A DNA stretch of 64,000 nt from Loxodes magnus (lineage: Eukaryota > Ciliophora > Karyorelictea > Loxodida > Loxodidae): assembly GCA_946699065.1 (NCBI GenBank), contig CAMPDV010000236.1, positions 310,001 through 374,000 of the forward strand. The letters are read 5' to 3'. The notes below the pieces were generated by a model, which was not told the DNA's origin, did no database searches, and saw nothing but the letters and a program-made list of their open reading frames with translations. The position numbers and the translations under genes are program-made. This document shows, piece after piece, positions 51,328-61,162 of this stretch. Each line of letters starts with the position of its first letter. Positions within the stretch are counted from its first letter, which is position 1.

Positions 51328-52520
51328 ATGAAAAGTTGCAGGAAAATAAGTTTCAAGTCAAAAAATTTTGGAAATTACATGGAAAAAACCATAACAAATA
51401 AGTTCAAATTGAGTAGATCTACATAAGATAAAATAGATTTTTAGTATAACATAAACATCATAAATGATCTCTATAATAAATCATAGGAATATAATTTCTA
51501 AAGTGATTAAATAAAAAATCATAGCAATCTATTTAAGCTTAAGTATTATAAAAAGGCTTATTTTTAGGCAAGTTAAGATTTAATCGCAAAGATTCTTTGA
51601 AAAAGACAAAAATGCAAGCTCACTAGAATTTAATATTTATAAAAAAATCAGAATTCTATGGAGTTTAAAGCGTATTATAAGAAAAAAAATTTGATATTCA
51701 AAAGATTTGAAGATACAAAAGTCAATCAATCACTTTCGCAAAAGTGTTCAAAACAACGAATAAATTTTTTAAGGGAAATATATATCAATAGCAATTATTT
51801 TTGCTTTCAAAACTAGATGCTAATTTACCTTAATTTTAGTTATTAAGAAAAAATGAGAAAGCTACAGCGTAAATTCATAAGAAGTTCATATTTAACAAGG
51901 ATCGATTTCAAGGAAAGCAGTCGCTTAATTAAACTACAATTATAACAATTTTCAGTTAATGAAACACAAAAAGGAATTCTAAAACTTCTAAAAATATATC
52001 ATGTTTATGCATTAACAAATATATAAACCAATTTCTTTTAGCGAAATATTTTTTAATGGTACTTTATAATTTAATAGTGGATTCAATTTTATAATTCTTT
52101 CAATTTCAATAAATGTCTAGAAAGTATAAACTCTCATATCGAATAAGCTTTATTTAATTCAATATTAGAGCATAATTACATGTATGTAAAATTGTAGAAA
52201 TCTAATAGTTAAAATACTTTTATCTCTCAACCATACATGGGAAAGCTAATTATTTTAAGTGTCTTCTTTGAAAATAAATAACATCCTTTGCTTAACTATG
52301 GTAAATTATACTCTCCATAGTCTCTTTTCAAAACTACAGTCTAGTATTTTATACGGATATCTAGTTTATTACTTTAAGATACTTTTAATTAACAGACAGA
52401 ATGATATCTTTAGTTACCAGTTTACTAATTTAATTTACTTTCTGAGCCATTCTACTATAAAACTAGGGTACTTTGATACAAGTGCTTTAAGCAATTTTAT
52501 ATTATAAAGCTATTCGCTTA
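51328..52520 (+). CDS. Unrecognised gene in insertion
   Basis: ATG 51328 opens a frame of about 400 residues with only three TGA: MKSCRKISFKSKNFGNYMEK, later LQRKFIRSSYLTRIDFKESS and ISQPYMGKLII. It is basic and Asn/Lys/Phe-rich. A second plus-strand frame is almost as plausible in parts, so the reading is uncertain; the coding strand is better supported than the frame. No domain is recognised. Confidence 0.38.
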
Positions 52521-52639
52521 AACTAAATAGCTTTCTTTATAGTTTACCTTAAGTGCTTAAGATAAGATAACACTCAATATAATTTACACTGAGCTCTAGA
52601 AAGAGCTTATATGTATATATGTTCAATTTGCTTATAATA

Positions 52640-53620
52640 AGTTCAGTTGAAATTAACTTAGAATGATAGCTGAAAAGGCTCATTAAGTCATTAAAATAAT
52701 CTACCTAAGAAAGCTTATAAAAAGCACAAATGATCAAAGTCAAAGTCGTCTGTTTGGTAGATTAGAATTGGGGATAACTAGATTTGAAGTATGTTCGAAT
52801 TTATAGAACTTAAAGAACTTCAAAGAAGTGATCAAAATATCTACCATTAAAAGAGATTCTTATGTAAGAAGGGTGTATTCGAGAAAAACAAAAGCATTCA
52901 GTGAGAAAGAAATTAGAATAGCTAAAACTGATGGGTCTTGGATTTAAGTAGAGTAAATATCGGATGAAAGTTAGATCATATCAGGAGGAAGGTTAATAAT
53001 AACTATCGATTTGAAATTATTTCAGAAAATAGTTGAACTTAGAAATTTAGAATGCAATTCTAGAGAAACTTACACCGGACTATTTTTGATAAAAAAGACA
53101 AGGTTTTTATAGTTTCTGGTACTAATTTCCTTAACAAATAATAAATAGACGTAAGTGAGTGTGAAGTTCTAAATCTCTAATCTAAAAACTTCGATATGAT
53201 AGCGTAAATTAAGACTTCTGTAAATATTTTTGGATGCGATTAAATAGACCAATAAGTACATGTATTTGGCGGCTCTAATTGATCATAGAGAAAATTTATA
53301 AGCAAAATAAAATAGTATAATAGCTAGAGAAATTAGGGATTCGAATGCTAGTAGTAATTAACTCAAGAGGCTGCTACTTCGGCTGTTTGAATTCCTTCGC
53401 AAAAATAATTTCTCATTTATGCGAATTGATCTACTATAGAAACTCAAATATTCGACTTGAAAGAAATAAGAGTTTAAGGTGATAAATATAGTCAGCGTTT
53501 CGATAACTATACTTAGCCTATTTAACTCTGGAAATATGTGTTTCAGTTCAATGGAGAAAGTGTCTTATATTGTTTTGATATTCATAACGGAAACTGGAGA
53601 GCTATGAAATGATAACTTAA
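52640..53620 (+). CDS. Kelch-repeat protein in insertion
   Basis: The frame gives SSVWQIRIGDNQ, FEFIELKELQRSDQN, then kelch-type blades: KVFIVSGTNFLNKQQID, QVHVFGGSNW (Trp = TGA) with a following KIKQYN, KQFLIYANWSTIETQIFDL, and VLYCFDIHNGNWRAM. The VFGG plus later Tyr and Trp spacing is typical of kelch beta-propellers, used for protein binding. Further blades may continue past 53620 in another frame (KYKLNDDNLYKLILLDTKQI, 53775-53840). No RING is visible, unlike the unit's other kelch gene. Confidence 0.6.
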
Positions 53621-53999
53621 AACTTTTATTTTACTAATAATTTTGCACAGCCACATTAGCTTCCAAATTATAGCCTACATCATCTTTTACCAATATAATA
53701 TTCCTATCCTTTAGTTTAAAATTTATGAATAATTCGATTATTTTTTAACAGAACAAAGTATATTCAATTCAAGTCTTTAAGCAAATATAAACTTAACGAT
53801 GATAATCTCTATAAGCTTATACTTTTAGATACCAAGTAAATTATTAATGTACTGAGTCTGTTCAACTTTGCCAAATACAATTTTTCAGCTTCAAAGTTTA
53901 AAAAACTAGTTTTGAGAGGAAAAGCTTAAATTATAGTTATAGTTATTGTAATCAAGTTCTTGAGTTTACTTACTAACTGAATCTTAATTATGTCTAAGA

Positions 54000-55051
54000 A
54001 GGTAAAAATCAATTCTAAGGAATTAAATTTCTAATTTTAGTTTTTCAATGAAATAGAAACAAAAATTTTGGCTTAATCTTTTCAAATCTTTCATTAAACC
54101 TAAGCAATGTAGTTTCTTTTAAAGTACTATCATCATACTCAATACTATAAGTGAGATGACTCCTTAGAAAAAACAGATATCTCTTAGTGAATATCTTAGA
54201 AAATAATAATAGTAGCACAAGTGGACAGAACAAAAACCTTAATAATAAGAAAAGCATTATCTTAAGAGTCGTTATCACAATCAGTGCATCAAAAATTAGT
54301 AAACCTGCAATAAGAGTTAAGGTAATAAAATAAAAACTTGAAAAATTAGAATTGATGCTAAAAAAAAAAGGCGAAAAGTTAAACTTTTTATTTCCATCTA
54401 TAGAGTAAGCTAATAATAAGATTTAATATAAGATGTGACAAAAGCAAAACGAGATTGATTATCAATTCAATCAAATTCCTCAAAAGTTTTAATTTTAGTT
54501 TTCGTAATTCCAATATTAATTAAAGAACTGTAGGAAAAGCAGACATTATATCTGAAAATTATTTAAAGGATGCTAGTATCTTTCTTCATTGTTAAAGACC
54601 AAATATACTATTCCGTTTTAATTGACGATGAATTTGGCCACTACATGTCAGTATTCGCTCCATATTCCTAAAAATTTGTATCACTTCTTATTCTATGACC
54701 TTTTTCTCTACTGAATCAGTATTTTCAAGATAGTGATTAAAATAAACTGCGACCACCATATTTGATAGATTATCATAAGCATTTTAGTAGACTCTTACTA
54801 TTAGGTCTTCAGGTACGTTGGTTGAAATAAGTTGCTCATTCTTTTGTTAAATTATTGCTTAAGTTATGTACTTTTTTTACCATTTAATTCCTTTCTTATT
54901 TTATACTCCTTCTTTTAGTGAAGTCTGTCCAACCATAGATATATTGATATCCTTTTTCCGCTGAGTGTATTATTATATCATACTTCTTCAATCGGTGAAT
55001 TTGATTCGGTGTATTCTGAGTGCTTGAGTTATGAGTCTAGTTTCCATTCAT
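54000..55051 (-). CDS. Unrecognised gene with hydrophobic segments in insertion
   Basis: Minus-strand sequence with good composition in consecutive frames: MVGQTSLKEGVQNKKGIKWQ, then NVPEDLIVRVYQNAYDNLSN and YFNHYLENTDSVEKKVIEQE (about 54600-54960). Downstream is a hydrophobic region with two or more possible membrane helices (FYFITLTLIAGLLIFDALIV and LFLLLRFLFCPLVLLLLF), then a hydrophilic tail (IEYDDSTLKETTLLRFNERF). It is probably one multi-exon membrane protein. An ATG at 55051 is possible, though in another frame. No family is recognised. Confidence 0.45.
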
Positions 55052-55522
55052 AATAAAGAAGGTAGGAGTAATTAAAGCGAAGACCCGGTAGAAGAAGTAA
55101 GTGCTTCAGGTTTTCTCTCTTACTTTGAGGAGGTGGTATAAAAGCCCTTCTTGAAGCTAACCATTTTTTTAAATATATAATGAAAGCAGACATATTAACC
55201 CATAAAAAGCTATAAGATCATTTATTATATCATAAAATGTATTTATTGAATCATAAATCAAGAAAGCACTACAGAAGATAATTTTATTTTAGGTAATAAA
55301 AGGATCAAGACCAATATGTATATAAAATAGAAGATATTGATTTAAAAATCTAATAATTACTCAAAACATATACTAATATCATATAACTATATCAAGTAGA
55401 GAAGCTGAGAGTGAAAATAAAGAAAAAGTAAAAGAGAAGAACATAAAAATAAAAAAGTATTAAATTGTATATTTTGTACTTAAAAAACAAATATGATGAA
55501 AGAAATTTCATAAAAATTATAA

Positions 55523-55577
55523 ATCTCAGTTCTTAGTTGAAGTCTTCTTCACATGCTTCACATTTAGTTGCTGACAT
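55523..55577 (-). pseudogene. 5' fragment of TRIM-like A at insertion edge
   Basis: ATG at 55577-55575 reads MSATKCEACEEDFNQELR and then runs into insertion sequence. It is the start of TRIM-like A (compare 47809) cut after about 18 residues. Its upstream region matches that of gene A, not that of gene B, which stands here in the other units. Confidence 0.75.
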
Positions 55578-55842
55578 TTTATTTTTTGAATGAGTGAAAA
55601 ATAAAGATGTTACTTAATATTTGATTGTATAGATATCAATTAAGAAAGTAACTGAAGGTAAATTAGCTTTGCATTAATTATATGAGATTACTTATTAAAT
55701 AATAGTTATTACCTACTTTTAAAATTATTACATTAAATGGAAGATTTTACCCACTGAATCTAAGTCATTATAAAACTTTTAAGAGGAATTAGTGAAAGTC
55801 ACTTCTAAGCTATACAGTTAACTAGAACTAAATCATCCAAAA

Positions 55843-56340
55843 ATTAGTTTATTAACTAATTTTCCAACCTTGTCACTTCTAAAACGAAGGAGAAATATCT
55901 AGGAAGATAAAGAAAAGTAAGAAAATAATAGGGCTTTCAAAGGAAGTAGTTCAACTATAGAAACTGATAAAAAGAAGAGGAAGATGATTTAAAAATAGTA
56001 CGATATGCTTATAATGATAATAGATCGTTAAATGGTTTAACTATATCTTAGTGATTTTAGAAGCTAAGTATTTAATAAGCTTAATTAATATTAGAGAAAT
56101 ATCCAATTAGACTAATCTATAAAAAGAATTTTGAAAGTACTTCTAAGCTAGAATAAATGCTTAATATTATAATGTATACTCTTTGATATATCAAGAGGAT
56201 AAGTTAGAAGAGATATTTAATTGTTGTATTTTCTTATATGAGATAGAGTAACAAGTAAGATATTTGAGAGCTTTTAATAATTTAAAAAATAAAAAAAATA
56301 GATAAGAGGCGACGAAGAATGGAAGTAGTCTTAGAGCTCA
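55843..56340 (+). CDS. Fusion of VPS9-like gene start with gene K (unit 3)
   Basis: Up to 55956 the sequence equals the beginning of the VPS9-like gene (unit 1 8976-9095); from about 55957 it equals gene K (unit 1 11921 on). The two parts join in one frame: GSSSTI followed by ETDKKKRKMIQKQYDML. The ATG of the first part is ATT here (55843-55845), so the start codon is unknown. This arose by recombination between the two divergent TRIM modules. Confidence 0.55.
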
Positions 56341-56344
56341 GCCT

Positions 56345-57680
56345 TTAAATCCTTATCTCTAATTTTCTTTATTAGTTACACTCCATTTGAGACGTTAAGA
56401 GATTTAACGCTTTAGCCTAGCAGATAAACTTTCCTCTAAGTTTTCTTTAAAATTCTTCATATTTTTTTCGTTTATTAATATCCATGGTACATATTTTCTC
56501 TACTTAAATCATTTTTATATTCCTTTTAAAATGTTGTTTAAGTTTCTTAATTAATTTCATCCAGGAAAGTATTTAATTGATTTTTCCTATTTTTTTGATT
56601 CAGTCAAAATTTTATTCTTGCTTTTTGTCTCATTTTAATATAATTATCAATTTCTTAGCATCCTTATCTAATTAGATATTTTACTTATTTTGCCTGCTAT
56701 TAAAATATTTTCTTAATTTTATTGCTTCTGCTGTATATTAGTGCCTTCTCATTTAATTTTTTACATAGCCACATATCGTTTTGGTCGCTTCTTGGATGTG
56801 TTCTGATCATTTGTCATAGTATGCTTAGCTATCTAAATTTTCGAATTCGGTAAGATCTATTTTCTCGAATGATTATTTGAATTTCTTTGAATCTTCTATA
56901 GCTTTAATTTTTGAAAGCTTATACTTTTAATTTATGGGCTTTTTCTATATTCTTCCGCAATTTTTATCTTTATTTGCCTGACTAATAATCTTCTATTGAT
57001 CTCTATAAAAGAATTTTGTGCTGATAATGCTAGGCGTAATATATTGATCCATTAATAAGTATTCTATTTTGAATTTTCCTTTCCCTTACGTTGTGATGAA
57101 GGCTGGATCTTTAAATCTAAATGATAATCTCCCATCAAGTTAAGTAAGTATTAGCCTGCATTATTCTGCTCATACGGTAAAAATTGGGGAATATGCGCAT
57201 TAAAATCCCCTAATATTAAAATTTATAATCTTTTGCTACTTGCTGCTATTATGTATTATTATAGACTTTCTTAAAAGGTTATTAGTTAATCAGAGTCGGA
57301 TCTTGTAGTGCATATATGCTTATCAAAGCCAGCCGATCATTAAGTGTTAAACCTGTTAATCTTTCTCTCTAAAATAATTCCACTTAATTGAGATTCGCAA
57401 TGTCCAATACTTTGGTTCTGCAGGTAATTCCATCTTTTATATAAAATGCTACTCCTTTGCTGTATTTTGTGTCCAATTTTACTATTGCTCTGAATCTGTA
57501 TATGTAAAGCATTTCAGCAGTTTGATCTCTAAATATTTCTTAAATCGTCATAAAACTTACCTTCTTTTCACACATAAACTTCTTTAATTCTTCCTTGCTT
57601 GATTTTATTTCTTTGACATTTTCTGTGCCTATGTTTAATTCTGTCTATTTTATAATACTAGTATTCCCTTGTACTTCCTA
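56345..57680 (-). mobile_element. LINE endonuclease half (unit 3)
   Basis: Copy of 12310-13650 with many substitutions. Endonuclease motifs are still readable. The frame break between the GDFS-type motif and KFKIEYLLM is also present here, so it predates the array's divergence. Confidence 0.75.
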
Positions 57681-57724
57681 TTTTTCTTGATCCTACTATC
57701 CTGCATTTTTAGCTTCTCTTCTTT

Positions 57725-58800
57725 AATAGAATGAAACCAAAATTTTTTTTTAAGTTTACTACTTTTCCTGTACTTATGTCTGCAATTTTTTTACTCGATA
57801 CTATCTTCCTTGCCATTGTATTTTATTTTCTATCTTTTTGAGACAGCTTTGTGTTTATTCATACTTCCTTCCTGTCACTTTTTTCTAGTTGCTTCAGTTT
57901 TGTTTTGCCATATTTCCTATTTTATTTATTTGTTTTTTTTGTAGCTTTTTTCGCTTTTTTCTCAGTTTTTCTTATTTAATTTTGTAGTTAAGTATCTATT
58001 AAAGTCGATCTGCGTATAAAATAACTTTAGTATGGCTTAAACTTGATATTTTTGCTAGAAATTCAAATTGATATTTTATTTGAAGGTTAATCCGCTTTAG
58101 TTTTTCTTCACTTCTTTTCCTTCGCTATCTGTTTCTCTTTATAGTAAGGTATTTTCTTCCTAATTTTCAACCTTGTTTTTACTTCTTAGCATTTCAATTA
58201 CTCACTTTATAGCTTTTTTTCTTAAACCTTAATTTGTGCATGCCCTTTTTGATTATAGTTCATACATTTTCAAATTGATGGATGACTCAAGTAAGTACTT
58301 ATACCTCCTTCTTACTTATTTGGTATACTTTCTGCATCTTTGATCTCCTTCAATTCTAAATAAATTTTTATTTTCCCATTGGCTCACGTTGTACCTTTTA
58401 CGGTTCCAATTTCTGTACATACTTTTTTTCCGAACTACTATAGATGAATTCTACCTGGTTCAAACTTGAATAAATGTTAAGTACTCAATAAATCGGGTAG
58501 TTCTTAATCTGTAGAATTCTCCCATATTTCTTTGCTCTGTTGGTATTACAAAATTTCTATACTTCCATGTTTAATTACATCCGAATTGTTTGAGTTTTTC
58601 TTTATTTTTGAATCATATAATAATTATTCCTTTCTGAAGGATATTCACACTCTCAATATTTTTACCTTATTCTTAATTCAAATTTTTGAGAATTGCTTGA
58701 ATGATTTCATTTCTTGCCTTTCTGTCGTACTGAATCTTGGTTGTAGTTCTTTTCTTCTAAATTTTTTTTCATAAGTAACTCCTAGTGTTTTAGCAGTTCC
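57725..58800 (-). mobile_element. ORF1-like region of LINE (unit 3)
   Basis: Diverged copy of 13700-14823. It has lost both candidate start codons (near 58808 and 58830), and several segments are shortened by deletion, for example near 58150-58180 and 58800-58860. Confidence 0.4.
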
Positions 58801-59255
58801 AAACTTCGTATTCTCTTTCTGTTTTTTTGCTTCTTTTCTCGTTCTTTTCTTCCTACATTTTAAAGATTTGCCAAAAGCTTTTTTCTTATTAAATGTTCTA
58901 AATTACCTACTTTTTTTGATAGGAAGCTTAGTTTTAAGAATTCTGTTCCCTTTTTCTTAGTACTTTCCTCCTAGTATTTTAAAGATTTTGCAGCAGAGAT
59001 GTTTTCTTAAAAATAATATAAAAAATCTAATTAAGTAGTAAAAGCTATTTAATACCTTTATTAAATTTACCAAGTAGTCCTGATCTAAGATTGGCGGCAT
59101 GTTTATTGGGAGATTGCTACTTTATATAATAGCTTAATATTGTCTTTTAAATAATGTAATAATAGATATTTTAATTTATAATGGTTAGAATTTTTGATGC
59201 TAACTGTTATAAATTACCTTTATAAGCAGTTTTTGTAATCTAAATAATAATAAAA
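58801..59255. other. Spacer before RING-kelch gene (unit 3)
   Basis: Counterpart of 14824-15240 with moderate divergence and small indels. It should contain the promoter of the intact RING-kelch gene; no element is identifiable. Confidence 0.35.
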
Positions 59256-60701
59256 ATGTAAGCGTTACCAAAATGCTTAATCTGCCTAGAAGATTACAAC
59301 TTAACTAATGCTCTTCCAACTGTCTTACCTTGTGGACATATTTACTGTGGTTTGTGTTTGAATACTCAGTACTGATTATAAGGCATAATGTAATGTCCTA
59401 TTTGTTAAAAAGGATTCCATTTTAGATTTGAAGACTTAGCTTAAGAAAGTGATTTAATAAGAATGATATTTTAAAACTAATAATACATATAAAAGATTTA
59501 AGATGCTAGATAGAAATTAAAAGAAACCAAAAGCTAAATTATGCAAAAATCTAAAACCATTACAACCAAATTATCAAACATTACTAATACTCTCATAATA
59601 CCATATACTAATATCATCCAATACACTACCATTAACCTACTTTTATCTACAACTAATAACACTCAAATATTATACAATCATCCTAATTCCCTATTTACTA
59701 ATAGCTAAAACCAACTAAAATCTAATATAACATAAGCAGTCTAACTATATTCCACTATATAACCAGCTTTAATACAAAAGCTATCTAAATTAACTTAAAG
59801 TTAAATCTAACTAATAAGATAGAAACTATAATACAATACTAAGTAAGAAAAATCAAATACTAGTAAAGATAAACTAACCTAACACTTTATATCATCCTAT
59901 ATTCACTATTTTGATTACTTTATTTAAAAATTAAGTTTATTTAATATTTAAACAGAGTAATTAAGATAAATCTAAGTTTAAATTATAATTCCTGATTTGA
60001 GTAAAAGTATAGAATACTAAAATAAGTTATATTTAATTGGAGGATATAATGAAATTTCAAATAATGCAATAAAAGAAACTTGATAATTTGATTTTGAAGG
60101 TAAAAGTATAAAACTTAGTGATCTAAATGAGGGAAGAAGTGATTTTGGAATAGCAGCTGCTTAAAAATATCTTTATGTGGTTGGAGGAATTACTAATAAT
60201 TATCAATTTATATAATCAGTAGAAAAGTAAAAGATAGGAAACTAAAGTAAATGATAAAACTGTTCTTAATTTCCATTCTAAATAGTTTATTAAACTTTAG
60301 TAGTAGATAAAGATGAATAAAATATTTATTCTTTTGGAGGTTTAAATTAGAAAAAATAATACTTAAAAGAAATATTAAAGTATAACATATAGAATGATAG
60401 ATGGAGTAAGTAAAATTTGAATCTTACTGAAGCTGTTGCTTCTCCTATTGTTTCTTTAGAGCCTTTTGTCATAATTGGAGGTGTAAAAAATTGATCTACG
60501 AAAGAATTTTCAAGAAGAATATATAAAAGAAACAAAGAATAATGAGAATAAAGTTAAATTTTTAAAGATGTTTTTGCTTTAGCGGAGATGAAAATAAGAA
60601 ATAACTATGGATATGTTTTTGCGTTTGAAAAACCAAGAATTTCAATAATGAGGATTGATTTAGAGAAATTGAGTTATAGAAGTATAAAAAGTCATAGCTG
60701 A
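59256..60701 (+). CDS. RING finger-kelch protein, intact copy (unit 3)
   Basis: 481 sense codons from ATG 59256 lie in one frame, ending at TGA 60699-60701. Residues 7-50 form a RING-HC finger with all eight Zn ligands (C7, C10, C26, H28, C31, C34, C47, C50). Residues 60-250 are a Gln/Asn/Lys/Thr-rich linker, probably partly coiled coil (QEKLNNSKDKLTQHF). From about 255 come kelch blades: LYLIGGYN, KETWQFDF, YLYVVGGITNN, SKWQNC, IYSFGG, DRW, FVIIGG. TAA/TAG serve as Gln throughout. TGA serves as Trp at W40 and at the kelch Trp positions; TGG occurs too. The four bases at 59430-59433, missing in units 1 and 2, keep RING and kelch in frame. Likely an E3 ubiquitin ligase with a propeller for substrate binding (inference). 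Confidence 0.88.
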
Positions 60702-61162
60702 TAAACATAATAATATCTATATTATTAATAGTATTTATAATAAATATAATCTCATATGTAAAGAAGTAGTTTAAAGATCTATAATTAAGTAAATATGTTA
60801 CTATTTCTTAAAATATTTAAAGCGTCTGAAATAAATAAAGAATCAAATTTTATCTAAATATCTTTAAAAATCTATTATTCAAATATTATTATTAGATACT
60901 AACTTACAGCTTATAACATACCAAGACATATTCAAAACAGTCAAAAAACTATTTTTAAATACATCCTTATATTAAAATTATACAAATACTACTTAGATTA
61001 CTCTATCAATTATCTAATCAAACCTATAATCTAATAATCATTAAGCTATACTATATCTAAATACTAATTAAGTCATTACAACTATCATCAAGTCAACATC
61101 TTCAAACCCTAAAATACATTATTTTCTTTAATCATTTAAACTAATTACTGTATATACTTAAA
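60702..61162. other. AT-rich intergenic region (unit 3)
   Basis: Counterpart of 16683-17143, diverged. No feature is recognised. Confidence 0.45.

Larger units (their letters stand above)
50214..55522. other. 5.3-kb segment unique to unit 3
   Basis: Sequence with no counterpart in units 1 and 2, replacing their TRIM-like B 5' part and its divergent promoter. The left edge follows a shared ATTTTACTATA and the right edge joins a fragment of TRIM-like A. I see no terminal inverted repeats, target-site duplication, transposase or RT. It carries its own genes on both strands, described separately. Either it was inserted here or units 1 and 2 lost it. Confidence 0.85.

Noticed and set aside
54045-54278. 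Standalone 77-codon minus-strand membrane ORF
   Set aside because: It continues upstream in the same frame when TAA/TAG/TGA are read as sense, and fits better as part of the larger minus-strand gene at 54000-55051.
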